Assembly (NCBI GenBank): GCA_035582835.1
Contig: JAYKAV010002788.1
Span: 2,068,498-2,132,497 of the forward strand
Direction of reading: 5' to 3'
DNA: 64,000 bases
Origin: Phoebastria nigripes
Lineage: Eukaryota; Chordata; Aves; Procellariiformes; Diomedeidae
Shown: positions 23,501 to 36,569 of the stretch, in pieces
How the letters are laid out: each line of letters opens with the position of its first letter
How positions within the stretch are numbered: position 1 is the first letter of the stretch
Position numbers and translations under genes: made by a program
The notes under the pieces: generated by a model
What the model was told of the DNA's origin: nothing
The model's input: the letters and a program-made list of their open reading frames with translations, nothing else
The model's database searches: none

Positions 23501-26429
23501 CTGTTTGCCTCAGCCAGGATGTCCAGGCCCTGTGCCACTGGTAGGCTCTTAGGCGCAGCAAGAAACTCTCAGGCATGTTTGTTCTGCTCTCAAGCTACCC
23601 TGGAGTGCAACACCTGCTGCACAACGACTTGTGCACTCACCTCCCACTGCTGACAAGTCTATACTGCCTGCTAAAGCAGGCCAGAGAGCTCCTCTGTATG
23701 GGATGCACAGATAAAGAGAGATAGTAAACCTACCCTACGCTGGTATTCATCACTGCAGCACCCACCAAAAGTAAGATTACTAACCCAACGTGCTGTCTGC
23801 CAAAGACAGCTGATTGAATTATAATGCTTAAAATCACTGATCTAATCTTACTCTTTGAATAAACTTTGATGTGCCTACCTTGTCCATGAACTTCCCTGAG
23901 ATCTGCGATTCAGCCCTTAATCTGCAAGTCTACCATATTTAGGTTAACAATTCACAAAGTTTCTGCATTTCTGTTGCTGTCTAAGCCAAACTCTGAAGAT
24001 GAGACCATCTTCCTGCTGTTTCCTCAGGGATTTCAAACTATCACCCAAAACTGAAGTGTGGCTAGATTAAGGTCATGACCTGAATTCAAAGAATTTCTCC
24101 TGCGCTCTTCTCCTTTCTTAATTTCCTTTTAATTCTTCCACTGATTCTACGGCTTCCACTGAATTGAAGGATTTTATTTTTCTTATTCTCAAAGCTCTCT
24201 ACAAGTTATCTCTAGGTAGTTGGGGTGCTGCTTTTCCAAGATATTTTTTGGGCTCAGCTCCTGCCACATCTTCATCAAGGATGAAGGCTCTGTTGGTATC
24301 ACAGAGACTGAGAGCAAGGAAAGATAATATGGGGGTACAAAGAAGAATACCTAGAAAAAAATTCTCCATTCCCAGCCTCCTCTGCTATCCAATTAAAATT
24401 TAAGTAAAAAAAGACCTCTTTACTGCATTTTTAACTCAATAACTTTTCTGTTGCACTGCCATGCATCCATCTAGTTCTTATCCTCCCATTTCCCCTTAGT
24501 GTTCACTTCTAACCACAAGTTTCCATTCATATGTACTTTCACCCATTGTACCTCTCGCTAAAGTGCCCTGCTTATGCTTTCATTCAATTCCTTTTACTAT
24601 CCCGCAAGTTCATCCTGTTACAAGCATAGCAAACACACATGGAGATCCACCATGTACATTTTTCAGTAATTTTGACAGTAAGACTCAGCATGGCTGGTAG
24701 TTCAGTGGACTGATTTGAAAGAGGAGGAGATGGGAAGATTTGGAAATAAAGCACCGGAGGCAGAAAGTGTTTCAGGTAAGGGCAATGTTATGGCAAATAC
24801 TGTCAAGGTCTCTTTAAGGTCACTTCCTCTCAAGCTCCTCTAAAAACCCCTTTTTTCCACAGTTGGTTTAGAAAAAAAGGATTCTTTCTTCTATCTGCAA
24901 CATTTCAACATCCTAAACAATCATTTGCTGCCATATTCTTCTTCCCTCAACTGACATTTGCTCTCTTCAGTCTTTCTAGCAGAGGTCACAATGATGTCCA
25001 CAATTTAAATGATGCTTCCTTAAATGCTCCAATTGTTGGAAAAATCAGGTTATAAACACTTCATACAAGCCAGAGGCAAATGAACAACACCAAGATGGGA
25101 CAAAGTTTTGGGTTTTGTGGGTTTTTTGTTTTTTGTGTTTTTTAAAAGTTGTGCTTCCAAATTGGACACTAATTTGAGAAAAACACTGAAAAACAAAACA
25201 TCATCCACCATTCTCTCAGATTGCAAGTCAAGACCTACAACACTGAAGCCAAGCAGGATTCAATGGGAAGTTCTTCATTTATTTTAAAGCTGGTTTGTAT
25301 AAAGTATTTGCCTTGCTGATCTTGTGACAAAATACACCCTTTGAAGGAAAAAATCTTAATTTCTTTTACATATATCCAAGTAGTCAGAATAAAATGGATT
25401 CTTTGCGAGCATCTCTAATGGCATTTAAAGATGACAGTCTGGTCAGTCACATAACACATTCCTGTATAGGCTCCTATTCAAAGCTTTTTATGAAAATAAC
25501 TTAGCAAACATATAAAAAATGTTTAAGATTTTTTTTTAAAGTTAAAGCTAACAAGTTGCTGTCCTGTACAGATAGAATGAAGGCTACTTGGTTTGCTAAT
25601 GAAAAGTAACTTCCAGCTGCTAGCATCCAAAGCTCAACCTGGACCAAAAGAATTGGGCCTCTAATTCCATAAGGCATGTTTCGTGTCCTAGTTTCTGAAC
25701 TCCTGGGATAAAACTGAAATCTCCAATTCTTCTCTGAAATTATGTTTCTAGCCTGACTAAATGCATGGCATGGTTTGCTCTGAGCCACGTATGCCTACAT
25801 ACAGTTGCACAGTGCGAGAAACAAGAGCTCCAAGGTGTGTACACAACCTCTTCTCATCCTAGCTCAGACAGATGCACTCTTGCAGTCTGGAAAAGAAGAG
25901 AGTGGTGGCAGGGAGCATCCCGTGACTCTGCCTCCCTTCCAAGGTTCTGCTGGCAAAGTCTAAGCCACACTGAAATTGTACAGTCTCCTCGTCATTATCT
26001 CATGCGGTTTAAAGGGGTTTGTGAGCCATCAACTGGAGTTCAGGGGGAGGTTTTATAAAAGAAAAGGAAAAGGAAAGATGTATTGATGACAACGATGGAC
26101 AGAATGCATACTTGCTCTATTGTGTGTAGACTCTGCAAGGCAAGCAGGAGTAACAAAAATGAGGAACATGCTTTAACTTCTAAAATGAACACCCATGGCT
26201 GTACGTATCTGAGCCACATACTCATTTTTCAGTGTAGGACTACACTGAAAGCCTTGGGTTTTTCCAAGCATGAATGTGGCAGTAATTCAAGCTCCTGAGC
26301 TGAAAAAAAACCACAGATGGCTTTAAGGAGCTGACAGAAAGTTATCTGATGAATAAATGCAAAGTATAAACACATGGATTTCCAGGCTTTATTCTGTCCT
26401 TAGCTAGATAGAGATGAGATGAACACCAA
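23501..26429. other. Unique DNA, no supported gene
   Basis: Nothing recognisable apart from the T/G-rich low-complexity tract at 25,104-25,144. Frames of 95-97 codons at 25,501-26,058 show no family resemblance. Confidence 0.5.
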
Positions 26430-26485
26430 GGGCCAAATCCTAGTTCCGCTCAAGTCAGTTGGAGTTTCGCCATTGACTGTAGCTG
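26430..26485. mobile_element. Ancient amniote foldback (MITE-like) repeat remnant
   Basis: GGGCCAAATCCTAGTTCCGC (26,430-26,449) followed by TCAAGTCAGTTGGAGTTTCG and CCATTGACTGTAGCTGAGC follows one arm and the centre of a palindromic repeat common in turtles and crocodilians (ggccaaatcctgctcccatt, gaagtcaatgggagtttt, gccattgacttcaatggg). The second arm has decayed. Family name not asserted; the match is from memory. Confidence 0.55.
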
Positions 26486-29400
26486 AGCTGTGTTTCCCCC
26501 CAAAGTCAGAATTCATCATCCTCTTCACAGGAAGAAGGCTGTCATACTTGCCTGATGTTTACACTAAATGGAAGTTTCATTGGAGGGTGAGATGAGATGC
26601 ACAATATACATCTCTTACTCTTTTTAAAAATATTTTGTTAGAGAATCTTGTAAGCAGGGATGTTTATGAAAGCAAGTACAAGAGAAGAGTTAGACCCAGT
26701 GTGGGTGGGGTGCTGCATAAACAGAGGTTTCACACTGGAACCAGAATCCCCAGCTCCTTCGCAGCGCTGTCTGTGATGGTCAAGCAGTGGATCTAAAGAC
26801 TGGTTTTGTTCTTGGAGCTTTCCAGAGGACGGCTGCAAACAGAGCATAAATGTATTGCAATCTGTACTGCCTTTGCAACATGTGGAGAGGTTTAGGGAAT
26901 GCTAATATGAGAACACCAAACTCTCTTCAGTTGTGATTTACTCCAGACTGAATCCCAGGCAAGAAAAAGAGAGAATCTGGAACATAAACTCTGCTATTTA
27001 CAGTAAGCCAGTGTGTCTGCACTCATATTATCACTCACACGTATTTTAAAAAAATGGTGGTAATAATTTCCTCATAAAACATCAAAATACCTGTAATCTA
27101 GAAAAATATTCTTAATACTTTCCTTGTCTAAAGAGGTCATAAAAGCTTCAGGCATGCTCTGATTAATGCAACATATTTGCAGATGTGCTCATGAGAATAC
27201 TCCTTAATCTCTTCTGATAAACTAGAGCTTCCACCTCATTCATTTTCAAATTCCTTATTGTATTAGCCAGCATTTTTCAAAGAGGATTTTGTTTTTCCAC
27301 TCCTATCCACTTGTCTCTCCTCGTAATAACTCATAGCTCCACCACCTATAAGCTCCACAGACACAGTATTTAGTCTCTTCTTATTCAGCAAGATACTTAA
27401 GTTTTACCACTTAAAAAATGTCCTCAATTTCTGTATTATCTTTGTTTGACATTTCTTCTGTGACAAGAAAACCTAAGAAATTTGTCTGCAAAGTGAAATG
27501 AGTAAGTTGCAAAAGAGGGACACGTTTCTTGGAATTTCTTTGTTCTCATTTATTCTATATCACTGAAAAAGTAATTATTCAGCATATGGTAAGTTAAGAA
27601 GTGCATTGATTTTTTTCTTTAAATACAAAAACACATGCCATTGTGAATTCAGTTACTTTTTCAGTGACAGCCTCAGACCTCAGAAATGGAAAATTGTTCC
27701 GAATATTACTCAACTATTACACTTCCAGAATAATTACTACTTTGCCAATCATAAGGCAGGAAGAAAACTCAGTTATAAAAGTTTTCTGAAGAACTGCACC
27801 TTCAAGTCTGCAAATATGACTGTTCACACACATTTCTTGACTTCTACACAATGGCTCATTACTTTTCTATTCCTGACAGGGTCATACGGAGTATCAGAAG
27901 GATTTTTGAATTCCAACTGTGGTCTTAAACAAACAAGTTGGATTTAAAATCATCTCTAACCACAAAATCATTTCCTACCACTTGTATCAAACCTAGTCAG
28001 ATTTAGAAAACCTCTAGTCTGACTGTGCAAAAGACAACAAAGCAACACAGAAAGTTCTAAAATTGCCTGCCAAAGGAGAATTAAAAATCTGAATGACCAA
28101 TATTTGGTTCATATGCAAGATACCAATATTATCATGAACATATGAGATTACTTAAAGGTGCAAAGTGGCTTTACACACAAAGCTATGTAAATAAGAAAGC
28201 ATGTTCTTCTGTATAAGCATGTGTATTTATAAAGAAGCTATGTAATTATGGATAAAAAAAAAAATAACACAGCACCCAGTACAGGGATGTAAGCAAGCTG
28301 CAAGACATGCCACATAAGGAATTCTGAGACTTGGCTTTTTTCTTTTTTCAGTGCTATCATGCTGCTGCAGTCAAGCCCACACTTCTCTAGTAGTGCCTGC
28401 TTAGCCTTCCATCAAATCTCATGGTCAGGACTCTGTCTGTAATACCCAGCCCAGCATATGCCTTTTAAACAAATTCTCCATTTAGTTTACCTTCACAGAT
28501 ACATGCTCAAAACTCCATTTTGCTACAATGACTCTGCGGCAACAGCTCTGCCTGTACCATATAAACAGGAGATGTATATAAAGAAGGTAGAAGGGTGCTG
28601 CTGCAAGCCTGCAGTATCAGCTCCTCCCAGAGCTCACAGTTGTAGTAGCACCTTGGGACAGAGGTATGAATTTGCATCCATCGCTGCCTAAATGCCCTAA
28701 GCCACTTTCCTCTGAATACAGGCACGCAGGCTCTACAGAGCTGCTCAGCTCTCTATCCTGCAGGTAGCTGAGTGGGTGGTGAGAAAATCCTGCACCTCTT
28801 CAATAAGTATAATGACATTGTTGTACTAGCTTCCTGGAGCACATGGAATGGTGCCTGCAGTTTATTCCTGTCCTGAAGCAATGCACAGATGTAGCCAACA
28901 ACTGTGTGGTAGATGCAGGCAGAGCCCTGCTCAGATTGCTACAGGAGAACTGCAACATTTTTGCAGATGGCTGCCATTTGTTTGTGTCATATTTATGTTG
29001 CCTTCAGCAGTTCTCTGAGTTTCTTCTAGTGACCTGATAGTTTTCCTCTTGTCAAGTCTAACATGGTTCTCTCCCATTTCCTCTGAGATTGGCTATAGAC
29101 TGAAGCAAGTATATAGCTGGGTATAGCATGGGCATTCCCAGTGACATTTGTATCTCTCATGTGCCTGACTGATGTGTCTTCTCACGTGTCACACACCAGC
29201 TCCAGAATATCAAGACTGTTTTCTCCCTCCTTGGTGGTATGGTCTAGGGAAATTTAACTAACAAATTTTCAGCAACTGCAGGACTTAAAACATGAGCAGT
29301 GTCCTCCATCTCTTATGTTGTGTTCTCCTGGCACATTATATCTGTGTTTCTTGGTCCTTTTCAATAGGTCTAAGGTTTATTGGAGGGTAATTACAGGATG

Positions 29401-31641
29401 AAAAGTATTTTATGGCCAGTGATGAGTAAAACCACATGGAGAAGATGTAAGGCGCACTGTTTCGACCTGTCCACTGCCTGGCCACCTGAGGCTGCAGTGG
29501 CCTGAATTCAGGGACCCTGATGACTCCACCTATACATACTGGGTCACATCCAGGTTGTACAGGCAACTTGAATTCTGGCATTTGCAAATTACTCCACTTT
29601 TCTATCTTAGTGATTTCAATTTAAATGAGTATTTCTTTGTATTTTGGTACTTCTAAAGTGAAAGCAAAGTGAGAAAAAAATGAATCTCTCGGCATCCTAC
29701 TGAAACCTCACTCATCAAGCCAGGTGAAATCTTTCTGGATGCACTATCTTTCTGTTACTTGAACTGATGGAAGAACTGACACCAGATACATGATTAGCAC
29801 AGGCAGGGCATGAGGCACACACTAGGTTTTCATAGTTATTTGCTAACTTTGAGGAATGCTGAGATTCATAAATCCTGGATCACATTTACAGCTCTAAAAG
29901 GCAGAATATTTTACCAGAACCAGACTTTTCTGCTGTTTTTTCCAAGGACTGCCTTCATGTCTGACTTTCCATAGTCTGGGCCATTCATAATTGTCTCCTG
30001 ACTCATTCTTGACTGTGTTATCTCAGTCACAGTTCTGCTAGCTCATTTTCTGAATCCTAGTCATTTCTTTTTCTCCTAAAAGCAGTAAGTGAAATGATTA
30101 TGAAGTAAGTTCCTAAGTCTATCTCCCATCAAAATCAATAGAATTAGTAGGAATCAAGATTTTTTTTTCCTGCCAGATTATTTAAAAGAGAAATTCAGCT
30201 AGTAAATAGAAGCAAACATTTAACAGCATATCCAATTTTAAACATTTAGTTACTGAGAATAGCCAAGAATTTTTAACAATAAAAAGATAAAGCTGAATGG
30301 CAGAATCAGAGAAAATAGAATAACTCAGTACTGAGGTAGTCATTCTGGGCTGATCATCTGAGTTTCTGTAATAATTGTTGATAAGAAAAAGTGTTAAAAA
30401 CAAATGCATAACATTTCAGACAACTTTTCCCAAAACTGACGTAGATCATGCCAGTTACTTAGAGGGGGAACACAGAGTCCGTATCACTGATCCATCCTAA
30501 CAAATCCAGCAGCAGTCACAAGAAAGACCAGGAGATCAATTTGACCTAGCTAAATACAAATCTGTTATTTGTCAGAATCCATACAGTTGTCCTTGGGTTG
30601 TTCCAATTGCGTTGCTAAAAATTTTTCTTTAGAAAAGTTCAAAATGCATCACAGAGATACAATGTTCCTGAAACACTTTTTTTTTTTTTCCCAATAGACT
30701 TGGTTACTAAATGCTTCTATTACCCAGATATTGCTACTGCTATTAATATTAATCATATTTTTTACTACGTCTGAAGAGAAATAAAACATTGTATTAGGCA
30801 CTCTGTACACAGTGAATAGAAGTAGTGTCTTTGCCCATAGGTGATGCCTCCAATACCTGTTACTGATGAAAACACCTTTTGTTGTTTGCATTAGCAACTG
30901 CTCCTATCACCTACTGAAAAGAATTAGGATCATCTATTGAAAAGCTGATCCTACTGGAGCATCTGTTTGTATCCCTTTTCCAGTTCTATATATTCAGGAG
31001 CAGCACAACAATGCTTTCTACAGAGGTACAGCCTATATAGCAAAATGTTCCTTTAAAGGCTATTAAATATTTTCTGGTTCCCCATGTTTTCTCTTTGAAG
31101 AAGAAGAGGAAAAAAGAAGGATCCTTCAAAGTGCTGGGATTATGAATTCTCAGCTCACAAATCCACTTCTCCCCCCACCAAATGGAATCAGAAACTGTTT
31201 CTAAACAAACACGCTTTAACAAGACTTAGATTTATAGCTCTTTGTGAGCATAGCAGGCAACTTACAATTAACACAATAATTTGTTTTTAAGCAAAATTAT
31301 TCAATATCATCCTTGAACTTGACATTATGCCACTATCTGAAGATCAGGATTACTTATTTTTGTTGTTTGGTCACATGCACTTTTCCTATGTATTTNTCCA
31401 TTATCTACCCCTACCTCAGCTTTTCCTTTCCCAATAAGTGTAGTCAATTCAGATTATAAACGGTAACAATTTAAGATGAGACAGAGTTCACATTGGATAA
31501 AAGAATTAGCTACTGCAAACTGTTGCTAATTTTCTGCTTTGGCATATGTTCTACAAGCTTTCATGGAGGCTTTAAGCTTAAATCTTTTCTATAAGCTCTG
31601 TAAAGCTTTAATTGGCTTTTTGACCATAAAAACCCCACCAG
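26486..31641. other. Unique DNA, no supported gene
   Basis: Open frames reach 113 codons (27,606-27,947 plus) without recognisable content. A short Alu-like phrase (GTGCTGGGATTA, 31,131-31,142) is coincidental. No RNA gene or repeat is visible. Confidence 0.5.
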
Positions 31642-31681
31642 TTTTTTTTTTGTTGGGTTTTTTTTTGTGGTTTTTTTTTTT
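31642..31681. repeat. T-rich low-complexity tract
   Basis: Three T runs separated by GTTGGG and GTGG. It is the complement of the A/C-rich tracts seen elsewhere in the window. Confidence 0.8.
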
Positions 31682-32222
31682 ATATCCACCAGCTTGCTGG
31701 ATTTGCTGGCTTTTAAGTCTAATACAAGCTGCATTCTGCATTTTGTATGATTGCTGCTTTTAGGCACATGGGGCTAGTCCACAATTACCTTTGTATTCAA
31801 ATATATAAATCAGTACAGCTTTTCCGTACCAACCAAAGAATTGCTAAAACTTCCTTGTATTAGTCCTTGCAAGGTGGCTACCTCTGCAAAGCACCCCCGA
31901 TCCCCTCTGGACAAATGGCCATTGCTCAGTATTTCCCACAGCAAAGGTCAGGTCTGCAGGAATCATCAAGTCACACCAGCTGGAGACAAATCGGATGGCA
32001 ACCCCGCTCAAATTACCTTGCCAATAGTACTGCCTGACCACTTTCGTTGAATCAAAATGTTTTAAGCCACCAAGACTGTGTGCATCCCCTGTTGTAGACA
32101 GCTTCAATATTACTGCCATTATTAATACTAAATCTGAAAACAAAGGCACAGCAAGAAGGAGCTAACCTGAATAAATATCTATCTTCAGGATGCTAGAAAA
32201 ATGTTTTCACTTCATCTCACAG
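31682..32222. other. Unique DNA, nothing seen
   Basis: A 101-codon minus-strand frame (31,844-32,149) shows no recognisable motif. Confidence 0.45.
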
Positions 32223-32459
32223 TCCCTCCTGACAGCTCATCTCCTGGGGAGAGGCCCTCGGAGCGCTTGGCAGAAAGACAGTAGACACCGCACCGTGACT
32301 CACACAGAAGAGGAGCACCTCGCACGGCTCCTTGTGCCCTTGCAGCTGCGCTCCCCAGCTGCATGGCTTTGCCCAGCCTTCCTCTTCCTCACATATCCAC
32401 AGAACCACTCTGGCCTGGTGGGCAGCGACAGGTCCCAGGCAACATCTGGTCTCTGACAG
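32223..32459 (+). other. Exon-like GC-rich block (candidate non-coding exon)
   Basis: A 237-bp block of raised GC and CpG content is framed by an acceptor-like sequence (TTTTCACTTCATCTCACAG, ending 32,222) and a strong donor (CTGACAGGTAACG, GT at 32,460-32,461). One frame is open from 32,190 but stops at 32,454-32,456, three bases before the donor, so a coding internal exon in that frame is unlikely. A UTR or lncRNA exon would fit. No protein resemblance was recognised. Confidence 0.2.
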
Positions 32460-33936
32460 GTAACGGATTACCCTGGCCTATGTCACCTGCTTTCTCTCTG
32501 AGCCAATGCACTGGGAGATGGTGCAGCTTCTGCTCTGTGCAGGTCTACTTCTTCACCTTGAATTCTCCGTGAGCTTTCCGGCAACGTTATTAAAATTACC
32601 AGGGAAACTGCTCTGACTGAAAATTAGCAGCAGCACCCCAGGTATGTCTGCACTAGTGTGGATGTGAACTGATTATTTCTGCTGCTGGAATACTTCCACT
32701 GTTGGGAAAAGCACGATTAATTACATCTGCTATTCAACATACAAGATCACCTATTAAAAACCACCTATGAATAAACTCATTAACCAACACAGGTTTTGCT
32801 TATCCCTGAATCACCTTCCTGAAAGCAGATGCCAGACACTTTATAAAAGAGTTTATGAGCCTACAGACTGAAGTCTAGAGGGAAAATCCTGCTGACCAGT
32901 CATAAGAGATAACACGCCACAGCTGCTGAGCAGCATGTCCTTAAAATATTTGCCAGCCCTCNATGCTGAAGGACAACAGGGCCTCCAACAGGTCCCATAC
33001 TTTCAAATCAAAGCTGCAGCAGACAGGTGCTGCTTTTGCAGTGCAGTTTGTTTAAGCAAATCAAAGGAGCTGGCAATGCTGCATCAGCCAGAAGAAGAAA
33101 GAATACAGCAAGTGGGGAATGGGTGGACAAGGAAAAAGATGGCCAGCAGGGAACTGAACAGCAAACAAAGCAAAGGCAAAGGAGGAGGGAAATCACTGAA
33201 AAAAAACCAAAGAGCAGTGCTTGCACCTAGTCAGCTCCAATAACTGTTTTGAAATTACTTCACTTTTAAAAAATAATTTATCTAATTTTTTTCAAAGCCT
33301 TAAATACTCTGAACAATTGTACTGCTCCAATTCTAGATAAACTTCTATAATGAAGGAAATCGAAACAGCTATGTTTCTTAAATGTTGCTACTGCTGGATA
33401 ATGTTATCTCAATTTACAAAAAAAAAACCCCAAAACAACAAACCCTGTGGGCAAAACAGACCCTACTGAAATGTTACTCACATAGTTATTCCCAAAGTCT
33501 TCTACAAACTGCTTCTGTAATTAAAATTAAGCATGTGTATAATTACTGCAGCATCAGGAGCTAAGTTTTTATTTTTTATTTTCACAAGATGTAGTTCCAT
33601 CACAACAAAACAGCACAGCCTGAAGAAAGGAAAATAATCTTGATTTTCAACCTTTTAGCAGAGTTATGGTGAACTTCTGAAATACAGACAGAACAGATTT
33701 GTTTAAGAGCCTTTGAGAGGCTCCTGAATTCATACTCAGACATGTTGATGAAAATTTCCAAAAGCACTTAAGTGACATGGAAGCACAAGCCCCAAAGCTC
33801 TCACCTGCAGATCTTGCTGGAGAGCTGTAAATCATCAGCTTCCCTGACATGCAGAAGTGCAGGATGCTGCATAGCTATAGTGGCTACAAATACTGCTCAC
33901 ACCATTTACTTTTCAGCTTTGTCTGTACTGTTTCTG
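32460..33936. other. Unique DNA, no supported gene
   Basis: Overlapping frames on both strands around 32,935-33,243 come from purine-rich sequence and resemble no family. An A/C-rich tract lies at 33,420-33,446. Confidence 0.5.
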
Positions 33937-35078
33937 TGTGTATTGGGTTTGCATGGTAAGGTTTTGGTAGCAGCAGGGGCTACAGAGGTGGCTTCTGTGA
34001 GAAGCTGCTAGAAGCTTCCCCTGTGTCTGCAGAGCCAATGCCAGCCAGCTCCAGGATGGACCCACTGCTGGCCAAGGCCGAGCCCATCAGCGACGGTGGT
34101 AGTGCCTCTGGGATAACATATTTAAGAAGGGGGAAAAAAACCTCGGCAACTGCAGCTGGAGAGAGGAGTGAGAATATGTGAGAGAAACAACTCTGCAGAC
34201 ACCAAGGTCAGTGAAGAAGGAGAGGGAGGAGGTGCTCCAAGCGCCGGAGCAGAGATTCCCCTGCAGCCCCTGGTGAAGACCATGGTGAGGCAGGCTGTCC
34301 CCCCACAGCCCATGGAGGTCCACAGTGGAGCAGATATCCACCTGCAGCCCTTGGAGGACCCCACANCAGAGCAGGTGGATGTGCCCAAAGGAGNCTGTGA
34401 CCCCATAGGAAGCCCGCACTGGAGCAGGCTCCTGGCAGGACCTGTGGACCCGTGGAGAGAGGAGCCTATGCTGGAGCAGGTTTGCTGGCAGGACTTGTGA
34501 CCCCATAGGGGACCCACACTGGAGCAGTCTGTTCCTGAAGGACTGCACCCCATGGAAGGGACCCACGCTGGAACAGTTCACGAAGAACTGCAGCCCGTGG
34601 GAAGGACTCATGTTGGAGAAGTTTGTGGAGAACTGTCTCCCGTGGGAGGGACCCCACGCTGGAACAGGGGAAGAGTGTGAGGCGTCCTCCCCCTGAGGAG
34701 GAAGGAGTGGCAGAGACAACGTGTGATGGGCTGACCGCAACCCCCATTCCCCGTCCCCCTGCGCCACCGAGGGGGAGGAGGTAGAGAATGTGGGAGTGAA
34801 GTTGAGCCTGGAAAGAAGGGAGGGGTGGGGGGAAGGTGTTTTTAAGATTTGGTTTTATTTGTCATTATCCTACTCTGATTTGATTGGTAATAAATTAAAT
34901 TCATTTTCCCCAAGTTGAGTCTGTTTTGCCCATGACGATAATTGCTGAGTGATCTCCCTGTCCTTATCTCGACCCACAAGCCTTTCGTTATATTTTCTCT
35001 CCCCTGTCCAGCTGAGGAAGGGAGTGATAGAGCAGCTTTGGTGGGCACCTGGCGTCCAGCCAGGGTCAACCCACCACA
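33937..35078 (+). mobile_element. Solo LTR of a bird endogenous retrovirus
   Basis: A 1.14 kb long terminal repeat starts near TGTGTATTGGGTTTGCATGG and ends GGTCAACCCACCACA. Both ends are characteristic of a high-copy bird LTR family. A TATA-like TATTTAA lies at about 34,119-34,125 and a poly-A signal AATAAA at 34,889-34,894, so it is on the plus strand with U3 of roughly 0.2 kb, an unusually long R and U5 of about 0.17 kb. R carries imperfect tandem units (about 34,240-34,670) built on CTGCAGCCC...CCATGGA...GACC...CTGGAGCAG. No gag, pol or env sequence or second LTR flanks it, so it is a solo LTR left by recombination. Terminal duplication is unclear: ACTGT occurs just outside both ends (33,927-33,931 and 35,078-35,082) but not exactly flush. 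Subfamily and ERV class are not asserted. Two Ns (34,366, 34,394) lie in the repeat section. Confidence 0.88.
34240..34670 (+). repeat. Imperfect tandem repeats inside the LTR
   Basis: Repeated phrases such as CCCATGGA, GACCC(A)CACTGGAGCAG and AACTGCAGCCC(G)TGG recur every 40-60 bp. Because repeat lengths are near multiples of three, long frames stay open on both strands (226 codons minus at 34,087-34,767; 143 codons minus; 110 codons plus). These frames are by-products of the repeats and not genes. Confidence 0.75.
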
Positions 35079-36569
35079 CTGTCATACAGATACTAACGAA
35101 GCTCTGGAACTGTATTTTGTAGTGTAGACAAGCATTTTAAACCAAACGTTAGTAGGGAAAAACCCTCTACACAATCTGAAGTTTTAGAAAGCTCTATAGA
35201 ATCTGAGGCTTTCACAATTAGAAAAGTTAATATATAGACATTATACATTTCAGTTTATTAAACACAGAAAACAATGAGTCTGCAAGATTCTCTTTTTTAA
35301 TCACAGTTTTATCCAGGCTGTGAAAGCGTGTGGAAGGAATTCACTGTAAAAATATTAAGGCCAATTATGAAGCACAGACTTATGAGAATGACTGCATTGT
35401 GAGCCAGGGACAAGTAGCTCTTGAGAAGTTGGTTGTTATGCACCAGCCAGAATATTAGGAAAGTTTTACTGCCCCTGTATATTTCTCCTTCTTACCAGCA
35501 GAAGAACTATCCCAAGGAAAGAAACAATGGTATGTTTTTTGTCTTACTCTACCATGAAAAAAGTAAAAATAAACTTAATAGATTTTTAAAAACGACGAAG
35601 GAAAGGTTGACGGCAGCATCAAATAGCAAGTACATTAGTCGACTTAAGTCTTTCTGCACACATTTCAGACCTACAGACCACCCTGACACAACTCCAGCAA
35701 GATGCACTGGGCATCAAGGAGGCAAAAAAACCATATTTTCAATACAGAATTTCCCTACATACTGAAAATTTCATTTTCATTTCGTTAGTATGAGAATAAT
35801 ATTTTTAACTCTCCATTATTTTTCACCATTTCAGCACTCAAACTGCCCCTTGGGATTAAAGCCAGAGCAGAGGAATCTAGCATTACTCCTCTGAATCACT
35901 AGGCACCTGTTACAGTTCACTCTCTCCCCTTCCCTATGCAGCGGCGTAATTTCCCTGGGTGATTATGTACTTCTCTTTCCTGGTTCACTTGTTACCCAAT
36001 ATACAATTTCTACAGTAGGGAAGGCAGAAAGAGCTGTCCAAACACCAGCCCCATTTGTGCCGTCTCACCAACCCCTTGATAGGAAGACTGGATGCTGTTC
36101 AACAAGCTTAAGGGCAAGGTCCTGAGGGCTGGTGGGAAAACCCAGTAACACTACTATGGAATAAGTAGTATTTCTGCAGAAAAGGGGGCCACTGTGGATA
36201 GTAAGGTGAACAGAAGTCATCAAGGCCATGCTGTTGTCTGGGATGTATAAAGAGAAGGACAGTGATGAAATAGAGACCTGGAGACATACTGGGTACATCT
36301 GGCACCGGTATGCTCAGAGTGCTTTCCCCCACAGTGAGGCTATGGCCGGGAGGGTGCCCCCAGACACATGGAGTGATCCACCCGCAGTGTCCTCCAGCAG
36401 CTAGAGCTCTGCACATGAGGTGTGAGCTTAGGCACAGCAACTGGCATGCACTTCACTGCTGGTTAAGGGGCCACGTGGGCATGCAGTCCTGCAACCTGAG
36501 CAGACTGCAGCAGGTCCCTCTTTGCACTGCAGCAGTTGGGAAAGTAGCTGCACACATTCAGCACGGGTA
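35079..36569. other. Unique DNA; GC-richer second half
   Basis: No supported gene. 36,060-36,569 is GC-richer, with a TATAAAG at about 36,246 and a 110-codon minus-strand frame (36,108-36,440). It abuts the CR1 fragment and may be a more decayed 5' portion of it or another old repeat. I could not align it. Confidence 0.4.

Noticed and set aside
31131..31142. Alu-like phrase GTGCTGGGATTA
   Set aside because: Only about 12 bases match, flanks do not, and Alu is primate-specific.
34087..34767. 226-codon minus-strand open frame, the longest in the window
   Set aside because: It lies wholly in the U3/R part of the LTR and is kept open by tandem repeats. It crosses two Ns and has no domain.
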